A stretch of DNA of 64,000 nucleotides. Source: Streptomyces sp. NBC_00425 (GTDB taxonomy: Bacteria; Actinomycetota; Actinomycetes; Streptomycetales; Streptomycetaceae). The stretch's first letter is position 1, and the number at the start of each line of letters is the position of its first letter. The notes below the pieces were generated by a model. The model saw nothing but the letters and a program-made list of their open reading frames with translations, was not told the DNA's origin and did no database searches. A program made the translations under genes and the position numbers. The stretch is from positions 558,001 to 622,000 of the forward strand of contig NZ_CP107928.1 of assembly GCF_036030735.1 (NCBI RefSeq), given 5' to 3'. Positions 34,901 to 44,192 of this stretch are shown here, in pieces.

Positions 34901-35995
34901 GTGGACCACCGCTCAGACCTCGGCGCCCTGGCCGGTGCCACCGTCCTGGTGACCGGCGGCGCCGGACTCATCGGCTCCCGCATCACCGCCCGGCTGCGGG
35001 CGCTCGGTGCCCGCCCGACGGCCCTGTGCACCATGAATGCCTACCCGGAGCAGGTGTACGCCGACCTGTTCGGCGTTCGCGTCGGGGACCCGGGCTTGGT
35101 CGTGGGGGATGTCCGGGACGCCGCGCTCGTGCGCGAGCTGGTCGCGGGCTCGGACTACGTGATTCACGCCGCCGCCCTGGCGGATGTCGCCGCCTGCACC
35201 CGCGAACCGCTGGCTGCCATCGACACCAACGTCGCCGGCACCCAGAACGTCCTGGACGCCGTCGCTGCGACCGGCCGCGTCCGCCGGATGGTGTTCGTCT
35301 CCTCAGCCAGCGTTTACGGCGACGGCAACCCTGAAGAGACCGACAGCCTTGAACTGCTGACCATGCGCCAGCTGTTGGAGTCCGTCCACGGCCGTATCCC
35401 GCCCCAGTTCCACGAGTTCACGCATACGCGCCCGAAGTCCGTCTACGGCAACACGAAAGCGTGGGGCGAGAAACAGACCGCACTCGTCCTCGGCCAGGCC
35501 GGCACGTCGTACGCGATCGTCCGGTACTTCTCCGTCTACGGCGAACCGCAGACCGTCAAGCGCGACTCCCACTCCTGGGTCGTCGCCTGGTTCGCCGCGC
35601 GGGCCCACCTCGGGCTCCCGCTCCACCTGAACGGCTGCGGCCGACAGGTCCGCGACCTGGTGCACGTGGACGACATCACCGAAGGGACGTTGAGGGCCCT
35701 GACCAGCGCGCGCGCTCACACCGAGACCGTGAACATCGGCAGCGGTGTCCCTACCAGCGTCAGGACGGTGGCCCGACTGGTCCAAGCCCACTATCCGAAC
35801 ACGCCATTGCTGGAGACGCCCCTCCCCGCCGGCGATCCCTTCGGCGGATACGCCGCCACCCGCCGGATGGAGAGCGTCTTGGGCTGGAGGCCGAGGGTCA
35901 CCATCACCGACGGTGTGGCCCGATACGTGAAGTGGCTCCAGGCCACCCCGGCCGCTGCCCCGCACTGGCTGGGGCGGGAGGCCGCCGCGGCTTAG
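34901..35995 (+). CDS. NAD-dependent epimerase/dehydratase, nucleotide-sugar type (364 aa)
   Basis: GTG at 34901 with GGAGG 4 nt upstream. An extended SDR: ATVLVTGGAGLIGSRITARL with Gly-x-x-Gly-x-x-Gly, VIHAAALADVAACTREPLAA, VFVSSASVYGDGNPEETDSL and the catalytic Tyr-x-x-x-Lys in SVYGNTKAWGEK, then RQVRDLVHVDDITEGTLRAL. It probably interconverts or dehydrates an NDP-sugar. The stop codon TAG uses the first base of IS copy B; before the insertion the same TAG was already present, so the gene is intact. It is divergent from the decayed regulator. Confidence 0.9.
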   Translation: MDHRSDLGALAGATVLVTGGAGLIGSRITARLRALGARPTALCTMNAYPEQVYADLFGVRVGDPGLVVGDVRDAALVRELVAGSDYVIHAAALADVAACTREPLAAIDTNVAGTQNVLDAVAATGRVRRMVFVSSASVYGDGNPEETDSLELLTMRQLLESVHGRIPPQFHEFTHTRPKSVYGNTKAWGEKQTALVLGQAGTSYAIVRYFSVYGEPQTVKRDSHSWVVAWFAARAHLGLPLHLNGCGRQVRDLVHVDDITEGTLRALTSARAHTETVNIGSGVPTSVRTVARLVQAHYPNTPLLETPLPAGDPFGGYAATRRMESVLGWRPRVTITDGVARYVKWLQATPAAAPHWLGREAAAA

Positions 35996-37113
35996 TGAGC
36001 GTTTGGTTCTCTGTTGTCCGTTTCATTTGGCTTAGCTGTCGCGCCAGTTGGTGGTGGCTTCGTGGGTGAGGCGGCGGGTCATGAGGTTGATGGCGGCGAG
36101 CTGGATCATGGCGGTTGATCGGTGTGGGTGGGTTTCGTAGTCGCGGGTCAGGCGGCGGTGGTGCATGAGCCAGCCGAGGGTGCGTTCGATGACCCAGCGG
36201 CGGGGTTGGACGTGGAAGCCGCGGACGCCGGGGTTGCGCTGGACGATTTCCAGGTCGATGCCGATCTGGGCGGCGTGTTCGACGGCTTTGGTCTTGTAGC
36301 CGTTGTCGGCCCAGGCTTTGGTGATGGTGGGGTGGCGTTCGCGGACGTGGGTCAGGAGTTGGGTGCCGGCGGCGGAGTCGTGGACGCTGGCGGCGGTGAC
36401 GGCGACGGCGAGGAGGAGGCCGAGTGTGTCGGTGATGATGTGGCGCTTGCGCCCGATGATTTTCTTGGCCGGGTCGATGCCTTGGCTGGTCAGGGGGACG
36501 GTGGCGGAGGTTTTGATGCTCTGGCTGTCGATCAGGCAGGCGCTGGGCTCGCTGGTGCGGCCTTCGGCCTGGCGGACTTTGCCGCGTAAGAGGCCGGTGA
36601 GCTGGTCGAAGATGCCGTCGGTTTCCCATCGGGCGAAGTAGCCGTAGACGGTTTGGTGGGGCGGGAAGTCGTGGGGTAGGTAGCGCCAGGGGATGCCGGT
36701 GCGGTCGACGTAGAGGATGGCGTTGATCAGGGCGCGCAGGTCGTGGGTGGGTTTGCGGATGCCGTTGCGGGCCTGGCGCCAGGCTTCGAGGGTGGGACGG
36801 ATGAGTTCCCAGCGGGCGTCGGACAGGTCGCTGGGGTAGGGCCGTGAGGGCTGCATGATGCCTGGGTATGCGGTGGCAGCCGGCCTGTGCAGGGCGTGTG
36901 CGGGGGTGTTGGGTGCTTCAGGGTCGCGAGTTCGCGGTGTCGTATGAACCGGGTGGTTTCTGAATGAGACAGGAGCTTTTGCCAGGAACCCGGCGCATTA
37001 CTGGTCCGCTGATGCCGTATAAGCCGTTATTCCGGCGGATCGCCCGGTCCGGCGTCTGGGTCTGACCGCCGAGAATCGGCAGGAAACGTTTGATAACCGA
37101 ACCAAACGCTCAC
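35995..37113 (-). mobile_element. IS5-family insertion sequence, copy B (1,119 bp)
   Basis: Identical in length and, as far as I can see, in sequence to copy A, but inverted. Terminal repeats GTGAGCGTTTGGTTC; target duplication TTA at 35992-35994 and 37114-37116. It directly abuts the left end of SUKH-transposon copy 2. Because its duplication differs from that of copy A, the two are independent insertions. Confidence 0.92.
36032..36856 (-). CDS. IS5-family transposase, copy B (274 aa)
   Basis: Same 274-residue product as the gene at 30200-31024, with the DDE triad in ACLIDSQSIKT, AWADNGYKTK and VIERTLGWL. No frameshift or stop. Reads toward the sugar epimerase gene. Confidence 0.95.
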   Translation of the reverse strand: MQPSRPYPSDLSDARWELIRPTLEAWRQARNGIRKPTHDLRALINAILYVDRTGIPWRYLPHDFPPHQTVYGYFARWETDGIFDQLTGLLRGKVRQAEGRTSEPSACLIDSQSIKTSATVPLTSQGIDPAKKIIGRKRHIITDTLGLLLAVAVTAASVHDSAAGTQLLTHVRERHPTITKAWADNGYKTKAVEHAAQIGIDLEIVQRNPGVRGFHVQPRRWVIERTLGWLMHHRRLTRDYETHPHRSTAMIQLAAINLMTRRLTHEATTNWRDS

Positions 37114-37215
37114 TTAGAAGCCATCTCATTTGGCCGAGATAAGGTGTCGGCCCCAGTTGACGCACGGGGTGCCGATACAGGTCGTCTCGGCAGATGAGGC
37201 GGATGGAGCAGGGAC

Positions 37216-37752
37216 ATGATTGACCGCGCTGGGCTCGCGGGTCTGATCCGCTTGATACCTCCGCCAGCCGAAGCGGGGGTGTTGGTTGACTGGGAGGCCG
37301 TGCAAAGGGCTTGGGGGCTCGTGTTCCCCTCAGACTTCAAGGAGTTCCTCGCGCACTACGGTGATGGCCTGCCGAACCTGGATCTGGGCGTGCTGGTTCC
37401 TGCCATCGTGACTCCTGAGACCTGTGATGAACCGGGCGCCCCGAAGGGCGGCATGGGGTTCATCACCGCGGACACGCGAGCTACGTGGGTGGACACCGAA
37501 CCTACGGGCGTCGATGCAGCAGCCGAGGATCTGGTGACCTGGGGAGCGGATGGCAGTGCTGACCTGTACTGCTGGCTCACCCACGGCAATCCTGAGGACT
37601 GGCCGGTGGTGCTCTTCAGCCACGGCGATGACACCTGGACGCGCTTTGACTGCGGCATGACGGAGTTTCTGCGCAGGGCATTGAGCGCAGACAGCCGGGC
37701 CGAGGGCATGAAGGATTCGGCTCTGTGGGGCGCGGGCTTGCGCAGGCTCTGA
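37216..37752 (+). CDS. SMI1/KNR4 (SUKH) family protein, copy 2 (178 aa)
   Basis: Encodes the same protein as 28543-29079; the one base difference is silent. It keeps GLVFPSDFKEFLAHYGDGLP and VVLFSHGDDTWTRFDCGMT. Two intact copies carried by the same transposon 8.7 kb apart show that the passenger gene moves with the transposase. Confidence 0.85.
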   Translation: MIDRAGLAGLIRLIPPPAEAGVLVDWEAVQRAWGLVFPSDFKEFLAHYGDGLPNLDLGVLVPAIVTPETCDEPGAPKGGMGFITADTRATWVDTEPTGVDAAAEDLVTWGADGSADLYCWLTHGNPEDWPVVLFSHGDDTWTRFDCGMTEFLRRALSADSRAEGMKDSALWGAGLRRL

Positions 37753-37768
37753 AGTTACTTGGTCTGCC

Positions 37769-38577
37769 TCATCTGTCGAGCCTGCGATAGCAGATCAGAG
37801 TGCAGGCGATGCTGGTGAAAGCCAGGAAGTGGTCGGCCTTGCGTTCGTAGCGGCGGTGCAGGCGTCGGCATCCGGCGAGCCAGGCCATGGTGCGTTCGAT
37901 GGTCCAGCGGTGACGGCCGAGCCGTTGCGAGGTCTCGATGCCCTTGCGGGCGATGCGGTGCCGGATGCCTCGGCCGGCTAACCATCGCCGCAGGTGGTTA
38001 GAGTCGTAGCCCTTGTCGGCGTGGAGTTTGTGGGGCCGTCGTCGCCTGGGTCCTCGCCGCGAGCGGATCGGAGGAATGCCCTTCACCAGCGGGATCAGCG
38101 CCTGGCTGTCGTGCAGGTTGGCGCCCGAGATCCCGATGGACAGGGGCAGGCCGGTCCGCTCCGTGATCAAGTGGATCTTTGACCCGTACTTGCCCCGGTC
38201 CACAGGATTCGGGCCTGTCAGCTCCCCCTTTTTAGGGCCCGCATATTCACCGAGTCGATCGCGCAGCGGGACCAGTCCAACTCGCCGCGGGATCCAAGCT
38301 CGTCGAGGACCAGGCGGTGGAGTTTGGCCCACACTCGGGCCTTGGTCCACTCGGTGAAGCGGCGGTGAGCCGTCGCGCCGGACGGCCCGAACGAGGCGGT
38401 CGGCAACTGCTGCCACGTGCAGCCAGAGGTCGCCACGAAGACGATTGCGGCCAGGACTTCGCGGTCGCCGTGCCGACGCCGGCCACCACCCTGAGGCCGC
38501 GATGGCGCTTCCGGCACCACCCGCTGAAACAGCTCCCACAACTCGTCCGGCACCAGCCGTTCAACGATCCCTACCAC
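37769..38577 (-). CDS. IS5-family transposase in two frames, copy 2
   Basis: Equivalent to 29096-29904, with the same GTG start, the same CTAAAAAGGGGG slippery run (about 38224-38234, minus strand) and the same split DDE residues. Conservation of the frameshift site in both copies argues that it is programmed and not a mutation. Confidence 0.85.
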
Positions 38578-38604
38578 GACCGGCAGCTTAATCAGCCAAA
38601 TGAG

Positions 38605-39879
38605 ATGAAGTCCAATAAGCAGCAGCAGATCGAGGTGGTGCGCACCGCTCTTGCCGCAGGCGCCGGCGTGGGAGCGGCCATTACAGTACTGCTGACATTT
38701 CGCCGACAGCAGCACCACGAGGAGGCCACCGAGAGAACCGACTACGACGCAAGCGAGCGGCGCATCACCGAGCTGTACACGAAAGCTGTCGAGCAACTCG
38801 GTAGTGATCAAGCCCCGGTGCGTCTGGGCGGGCTGCACGCGCTGGAGCGGCTCGGACAATCAGCCGCTGCCCACCGTCAGACCATCGTTGACGTCATCTG
38901 CGCTTACCTGCGCATGCCCTACACCCCACCAGCGGAATCAGATCCGAACAATGAACGGCGGCAGGAGCTCCAGGTGCGTAAGACCGCTGAGCGCATTCTG
39001 CGACTCCACCTCTGCGACTCCCGACTGCCGGTCGACGGAGAGACCGTCGCTGCCGATAACAAGTTCTGGGACGGCATTCGTGTCGACCTCAGCCACGCCA
39101 CCCTCCTCGCCGGGGACTTCAGCAAGCTCCATGTCGGCGAGGCTGACTTCACCTACGCAACCTTCACCAGCGCGACTTCCTTCGAGGGCGCGGCATTTAC
39201 CAGGAAGGTCTCCTTCGAGGGCGCGGAATTCATTAGGCGTGCCAGTTTTTCTCACACGACATTCTATGGCAACGCTACCTTCGATGGAGCAGTATTCACC
39301 GATTGCGTTGACTTCCTCCGCGCGGGGTTCACCCTCGACGCCTCCTTCCGAAAGGCAACGTTCACCGGCGGTCTCATCTTCGATCAGGCAACGGTCGCCG
39401 GTGACGCATGGTTTCGCGATGCAACGCTCGCCCGTTCCTCCTTCGGGGACACAAAGTTCCTCGGTCTCGTCCGCTTCGAATCGACAATGTTCACCGACGA
39501 TGCCTGGTTCCGTGAGGCGAAGTTCGCTGACGAAGCCAGGTTCTCCAACGCAGTTTTCACCAAGCATGCCCGCTTCCCCGACGCGAGGTTCAAAGGCAAG
39601 GCGTCCTTCGACAAAGTGACGTTCGGAGGCAATTCCGATTTCTTCCGCAGCCAGTTCGCAAGCGCCGTCAAATTCACCGACGCAAGGTTCAAAGAGAGCG
39701 CCACCTTCCATAGCGCGAGGTTCGCAAAGGATGTCTCATTCCACGGCGCAAAGGCACTGATGACGATGTCGGGTGGCGTAGCGACGTGCAGCTGGCCGAG
39801 CGGTTGGGAGGTCGAGCCCACCGCTGATGGCTGGGCAACGTTCAGAGAGGCTGAGACAACTGTGGGGCGGGGCGGATAA
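38605..39879 (+). CDS. Pentapeptide-repeat protein fused to transposon end (424 aa)
   Basis: The protein starts with a hydrophobic segment (RTALAAGAGVGAAITVLLTF), a helical domain (ITELYTKAVEQLGSDQAPVR, then LHALERLGQSAAAHRQTIVD) and about 30 pentapeptide-like units of the A(D/N)xF type (ADFTYATFTSATSFEGAAFT, and so on) to near residue 400. Pentapeptide repeats fold as a right-handed quadrilateral helix; the N-terminal half is typical of actinomycete membrane-linked members. The ATG at 38605 lies in the terminal repeat of SUKH-transposon copy 2 and has no ribosome binding site. The insertion has probably removed the native start, so expression is doubtful. Confidence 0.8.
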   Translation: MKSNKQQQIEVVRTALAAGAGVGAAITVLLTFRRQQHHEEATERTDYDASERRITELYTKAVEQLGSDQAPVRLGGLHALERLGQSAAAHRQTIVDVICAYLRMPYTPPAESDPNNERRQELQVRKTAERILRLHLCDSRLPVDGETVAADNKFWDGIRVDLSHATLLAGDFSKLHVGEADFTYATFTSATSFEGAAFTRKVSFEGAEFIRRASFSHTTFYGNATFDGAVFTDCVDFLRAGFTLDASFRKATFTGGLIFDQATVAGDAWFRDATLARSSFGDTKFLGLVRFESTMFTDDAWFREAKFADEARFSNAVFTKHARFPDARFKGKASFDKVTFGGNSDFFRSQFASAVKFTDARFKESATFHSARFAKDVSFHGAKALMTMSGGVATCSWPSGWEVEPTADGWATFREAETTVGRGG

Positions 39880-39968
39880 GGCGCATGTTCTTGGTGGGCT
39901 AGGAGATCTTCAGAGGTGCGGGTTACGGGGTGTAATTACGATTGACGAGGGCCCGGTATGCGGGAGGG

Positions 39969-40050
39969 ATGAGGTATCCCAACGGTGGTGGGCTGACTTG
40001 TGAGGAGCGGGCTCGCCGGGAGCAAGTCCGGCTGAAGGCTGCCGATCTTA
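39969..40050 (+). pseudogene. IS630-family transposase, extreme N-terminal scrap
   Basis: The frame [20 protein letters not shown] matches the opening of many IS630 transposases and then degenerates. The rest of the gap from 39880 to 40617 shows no other gene. Confidence 0.5.
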
Positions 40051-40617
40051 GTGTGCCCTCGCCGGCCTCAGAGTGCTGGCGGCGAGCAATACTCCCCAGT
40101 GACGAATGGATCCCCCAAACGCCACGCAGCGTCACGGCAGGGTGCCCACTCGTCACCGTCATAGTGGTGATGGGTGCTACTTGTACTACAGCAGCGGATC
40201 TTCGTGGTCGCGATCGAAGTTGACCGTTTCGTGGCTCTGCGCCTCCTCCAACCACCCCCGCTGTCGCGACGCGGGTCTCTCCGTTCTCCTGGCCAGCCTG
40301 GCGAAAGGACAACGGCAGGAACTCCATCAGCCACACCCGGTCCTCCCGGATCGACTCCCATTCTTAAGGAACTCCATGATCTTGGAAACCGTGTCTGCGG
40401 CGTTCCCAGCCAGACTGTCCGACAGATCACTACGAACCAGACGTCACGCGATTACGCCGAAGCCCCGGCCTTGGAGGGGAGCAAGATCACCAGACTTTGC
40501 AACATGCCTGGCGGCCAAACCAGCGTCATTCACCATTTCCTGGCTCCGTCGGAATTCCGCCGAAGCGATCGCCTTCGCGCACTGGCGGAAAGCCGGCGCG
40601 GGGTCGTTTCGGGCGGT

Positions 40618-42642
40618 TCACCAGCTGGTGCCGATGACATTGCCGGACCGCGGGTCCCAGCCGAGGACGCCGGTGACGTCCTCCTCACCCTGGCCGGTAT
40701 AGCGGTACCACCGCAGGCCGCCCGCCTCGTCAACCCCATACACGATGTGGCCGAAGCCTCCGACGTCGCTGACGCCACCGAAGACGTGACGCATCCCCTG
40801 CCAGCCCCGGCCGATCGCATGTCCGGAGTTCGCGTGCCATCCGCTGGCTCCCGTCGGGTCCTGTTCCCCCCAGCCGCCGTAGGAGTACCAGAGCAGGTTT
40901 CCGTTCTGGTGGACCCCGAAGACCGTGCTGCCGGAGCCGTGGATGTGAAGGAAGTTCTGCCAGCCTCTGCCGATCTGGTTGCCCGAGTTCGGATGCCAGC
41001 CGAGCACCCCTGAAGGGTCATGCTCGCCGCTGCCGCTGTAGGCGTACCAAAGCAGATCGCCGTTCTGTGCGACGGCGAAGACCTTGAAAAAGTCTGGCCC
41101 GGTGCTGGAGGAGCGGCCTGCTTGCGGGGCGACAAACACATGGCGGAAGTTCTGCCAGCCGTTGCCTATCACGTTCCCCGAATTGGGGCGCCACCCGAGT
41201 GTTCCCGTCACGTCGCTCTCACCGTGGCCAGCGTACGAATACCAGTGCAGGTTTCCGTTCGGGTGGATGGCCAGGACGATACCGTCCCCACAGCCGAGAA
41301 CGTGTTTCATGTCGCCGAACCCACGGCCGATCAGGTTACCGGTGTTGGCATCCCACAAGGGTGGGCTCGACAGGGAGTCGAACGGCTCGCCCTGCCCGTT
41401 GTAGCGGTTCCATTCCAGGTCCCCGTTGCCGGTGATGCCGTAGAACACTCCTACGCTCGGCAATCCGCTGTCCACGGGTGTCGTACCGTTGCCGCCGTAA
41501 AGCAGCCGCAGATGCCTGCCGATGGGTGCACGGTCCCAGACGACGCGCATCGCACCGTCACCGGCGTCCGCGACGGTCAGGTACGTGCCCGTGGGCTGGC
41601 CGTCGCTCCACTTCAGCTCGGGAGTGCGCTGTCCCGGCCCCCACACCCCAGAGCCGCCCAGCGCGAGGTCCGGCGCACCGAGGTGAGCCACTGCCGCGCC
41701 CAGCCCCTGTCGTACCCGCCAGATCAGTACCCCGTCGCCGGGGACCTGGGAGTCATAATGCCGCTGCGCGGAGTTCGGATATCGGCGCTCGATGAGGAAG
41801 AACTCCTCCTCCCTCCGCGTGTCGTCCCACAGCAGAACAGCCCCGTCCGCGTCCGTCCGCACCAGCGCGCTGTTCCGCGGCGACAGCGGAAACAGTCGCG
41901 GCTCCGCCCAGCCGAGGACGAGTTTGTGCCACATGTCCAGGTGCACCGAGCCTTGGTCGTTGCTGAAGAACGGATAGGCACCCATCAGTGTGAGGAGATG
42001 GTTCCCCTGGCCGGTGTTGTACATGTCCACCGTGCCTATGGAATGCGACAGTTCATGGGCGATCTGATAGAACGGCGTTAGCGGGCCGACGCCGGCGACG
42101 TGGATTCGGACGGTCACCTCGGCGGATCCCCGTGGGAAGTCGAAGGTGAAATGAAATGGGGTGTTGTCGCGGTTCGCGGGCAGGGCGCCTGTGATGTTCT
42201 CGATGAGGACGACGCACAACTCGTCGAAGGCCACGCTCCGGTCGTGATCAACGTCTTGATTCGCGAACAGTTCAGGCCTCGTCTCCGCGACCCGCTTCAG
42301 GATTCCGGCGCTGCGCGCCTCAGGCCCGGGGTCATTCGCGTACTCTCCCAGGTCGATCGGCCCTACGACATCGACTCGGTCGAACCAGAATCGGCTGTTG
42401 CTGTTCTCGCGGAAGTACTCGCGGAGGCTCGCCGGGTTCACGGGACCGTCGGTGGTGAACGGCGGGGCAGGGTCTCCGAATCCCAGGAGGTCATAGTAGA
42501 GCGGCGGGTGAACATCGCTGAACGACGGGAAGTTGCTGTACTCACCCAGTACGATAAGTAACGGTCGGGCGCCGGAGGCGACCTTCCCGAGCTGCCGGAC
42601 TGTTCGGTGACCAAATGCCTCAAGAGTCGGTGTAATCGCCAT
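40618..42642 (-). CDS. M6-like metalloprotease with tachylectin-type beta-propeller (674 aa)
   Basis: Residues about 185-215 hold the zinc motif His-Glu-x-x-His in FYQIAHELSHSIGTVDMYNT, and NHLLTLMGAYPFFSND follows, as in immune-inhibitor-A/M6-type peptidases. The C-terminal about 290 residues contain five to six units like NGNLHWYSYAGHGESDVTG and NGDLLWYAYSGSGEHDPSG, the tachylectin-2-like propeller that binds sugars. No clear signal peptide is visible after the ATG at 42642, which is odd for a protease expected outside the cell; an upstream start is not evident. It may bind a glycan and cleave nearby protein. Confidence 0.8.
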   Translation of the reverse strand: MAITPTLEAFGHRTVRQLGKVASGARPLLIVLGEYSNFPSFSDVHPPLYYDLLGFGDPAPPFTTDGPVNPASLREYFRENSNSRFWFDRVDVVGPIDLGEYANDPGPEARSAGILKRVAETRPELFANQDVDHDRSVAFDELCVVLIENITGALPANRDNTPFHFTFDFPRGSAEVTVRIHVAGVGPLTPFYQIAHELSHSIGTVDMYNTGQGNHLLTLMGAYPFFSNDQGSVHLDMWHKLVLGWAEPRLFPLSPRNSALVRTDADGAVLLWDDTRREEEFFLIERRYPNSAQRHYDSQVPGDGVLIWRVRQGLGAAVAHLGAPDLALGGSGVWGPGQRTPELKWSDGQPTGTYLTVADAGDGAMRVVWDRAPIGRHLRLLYGGNGTTPVDSGLPSVGVFYGITGNGDLEWNRYNGQGEPFDSLSSPPLWDANTGNLIGRGFGDMKHVLGCGDGIVLAIHPNGNLHWYSYAGHGESDVTGTLGWRPNSGNVIGNGWQNFRHVFVAPQAGRSSSTGPDFFKVFAVAQNGDLLWYAYSGSGEHDPSGVLGWHPNSGNQIGRGWQNFLHIHGSGSTVFGVHQNGNLLWYSYGGWGEQDPTGASGWHANSGHAIGRGWQGMRHVFGGVSDVGGFGHIVYGVDEAGGLRWYRYTGQGEEDVTGVLGWDPRSGNVIGTSW

Positions 42643-42689
42643 ACCTAAAGGCTCCTGCACCCGCTACGGGCATGCAACTCACGCCCGGT

Positions 42690-43376
42690 GCGCCCTGGGA
42701 CCGAGCGGGCCTCTCCGCTGATGGCAGCCGTTGCCGGCAGACGCCTCCCGCCCGTCACTCGTGAAGGGCCCGGCTCCGCGGGCGTCGGCAGCCTTGCCCC
42801 GCCGCAGCCTGACGGCCGCGATCACAGGCCTGGCCAGCGGGGTGGAGAGGGTGGCCAGGATTGGGTGCAGGGTGCGTACGCCCTTGGACCGTCCGACCTC
42901 GGCACCCTGCTTGGTCCGACCGAACACGCGCCGGTGGGTGGGGTCGATGTCCACGAACGCCACCCGGTCCAGGCCGGCAGTAGCGGGGTGTCTCGCACGA
43001 GGCGGGCGAGGAAGTTCCGGTGCACCGCGTGCAGTTGCCGGTTGTGGCCGTGGGTGAACGAGCGCAGGAAGGTGCCCAGCGTGGAGGGCGCGCGCACCCC
43101 GCCGAACAGTCGGCCCATCGCGCCGTGCCGCAGCCGGTCGGCGTCGTCGATCGAGTCAGCCCCGGCGCACATCGCCCCGACCAGCGTCATCACCTTCACA
43201 TTCGGGTGGGCGCCGCCGCTGTTACCCGCGCCGTCGATGCGCAGCCGCTCTGCGACGAGACCGGGCAAGCCAACCCGTTCGGCCAGGCGGACCAGCGGGA
43301 CCAGCCCGGCGTCCGCGATCAGGTTCGGCTCGTCGAACACGGCGGAGACAGCTCCGGGGCTGTGGGAGGATTTCAC
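42690..43376 (-). pseudogene. IS1380-family transposase, truncated and frameshifted
   Basis: The start (VSAVFDEPNLIADAGLVPLV, VKVMTLVGAMCAGADSIDDA, then APSTLGTFLRSFTHGHNRQL) is the N-terminal third of an IS1380 transposase. Near 42970 the frame changes and continues as AFVDIDPTHRRVFGRTKQGA, then KGVRTLHPILATLSTPLARP. It degenerates by about 42780, before most of the catalytic domain. Inactive. Confidence 0.85.
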
Positions 43377-43496
43377 CTACGAGGTGCCTTGCTGGTCGGG
43401 CCGGACGGAAGCGTGAGAACTCCCATCCTCCCAGCTCAACAGGCACCTCTTTGCGTCATCTCCTCCCCGCCCCGATCACCGGCTGGTGGATTCGGG

Positions 43497-43808
43497 CTAA
43501 GCGGTGATTATGCAGATCGTAATCGTCATCTTCACCACCACCGAGGTGGGATGCACGTTGACAACTGAGAAATTCAAATTCAGGCCACCGGGCAAAGGAT
43601 TTGTCACCACATGGAAGTCCCGGACCTCAACAGCGTAAACCTCCTGTAGGCTCCCCGGTTCCGCGTGAGCTGTGGCAGTAATTGATATGTTGTCACCGAG
43701 GGTCCCAACAAGGATCCCGGTAGAGAAGACCTCGCTTTGCCCTGGCCTCAACTCTGAGAACCCAGTCTCACCTCGCCAGGGAATGTTCACAAATTGGATG
43801 TTAGCCAC
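43497..43808 (-). CDS. Hypothetical beta-rich protein (103 aa)
   Basis: GTG at 43808 has AGGAGG six bases upstream, a strong site. The product is rich in beta-branched residues (VANIQFVNIPWRGETGFSEL, then GILVGTLGDNISITATAHAE and NFSVVNVHPTSVVVKMTITI), which suggests an all-beta fold. Codon use is less G/C-biased than in neighbours, hinting at recent transfer. No family is recognised. Confidence 0.6.
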   Translation of the reverse strand: MANIQFVNIPWRGETGFSELRPGQSEVFSTGILVGTLGDNISITATAHAEPGSLQEVYAVEVRDFHVVTNPLPGGLNLNFSVVNVHPTSVVVKMTITICIITA

Positions 43809-43986
43809 AACAAGCCTCCTCTGTGAGGTCGAATGCCATACCTCCAGGCAAGCACGGGTGCGTTCATCCTGCATCTGGGCCTTCTCGGGTGAAGGAATCG
43901 TGTGATCCTTCGTACGAGGACTGCGATGGCGCTCTTTAGTACTGCAACGGTGTCTGCCGTGACTGCTGGCCAGGTTCGTCGTTGGT

Positions 43987-44166
43987 GTGGTTATGGGTGG
44001 GGACCTTGCTGATGTGCGTGTGTGGGCGAGTGAACTGGATGCGGTGCACGGGCGGTTCGTGCACCGGTTCAGCCGGTCGGAGCCGCGGGAGTCGGCGCTG
44101 GCCTATATGCGGGGGCTGATCGCTCCGTTGCAGCGCAAGAACGGCTGGACACGGGTGTGTCAATTT
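43987..44166 (+). pseudogene. IS701-family transposase, N-terminal fragment
   Basis: The frame VWASELDAVHGRFVHRFSRS followed by EPRESALAYMRGLIAPLQRK matches the N-terminus of IS701 transposases. It stops abruptly at GWTRVCQFNG, where the IS256 remnant begins. Only about 55 residues remain. Confidence 0.75.
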
Positions 44167-44192
44167 AACGGCTGATCTTGGTTGTTGAGTGG

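Larger units (their letters stand above)
37117..38612. mobile_element. IS5-type transposon carrying a SUKH gene, copy 2
   Basis: Direct repeat of 28444-29939 (offset 8,673 bp), with the same inverted repeats at both ends. The left flank is TTA and the right flank CAA, so no target duplication is visible, unlike copy 1. This suggests that recombination between copies, or a local duplication, placed it here. Its right end fuses to a pentapeptide-repeat gene and supplies that gene's only upstream ATG. The left flank is IS5 copy B. Confidence 0.75.

Noticed and set aside
29943..37113. IS copies A and B as the ends of one composite transposon carrying the 4.9-kb cargo
   Set aside because: Each copy has its own 3-bp duplication (TAA and TTA), and the outer flanks do not match, so they are independent insertions.
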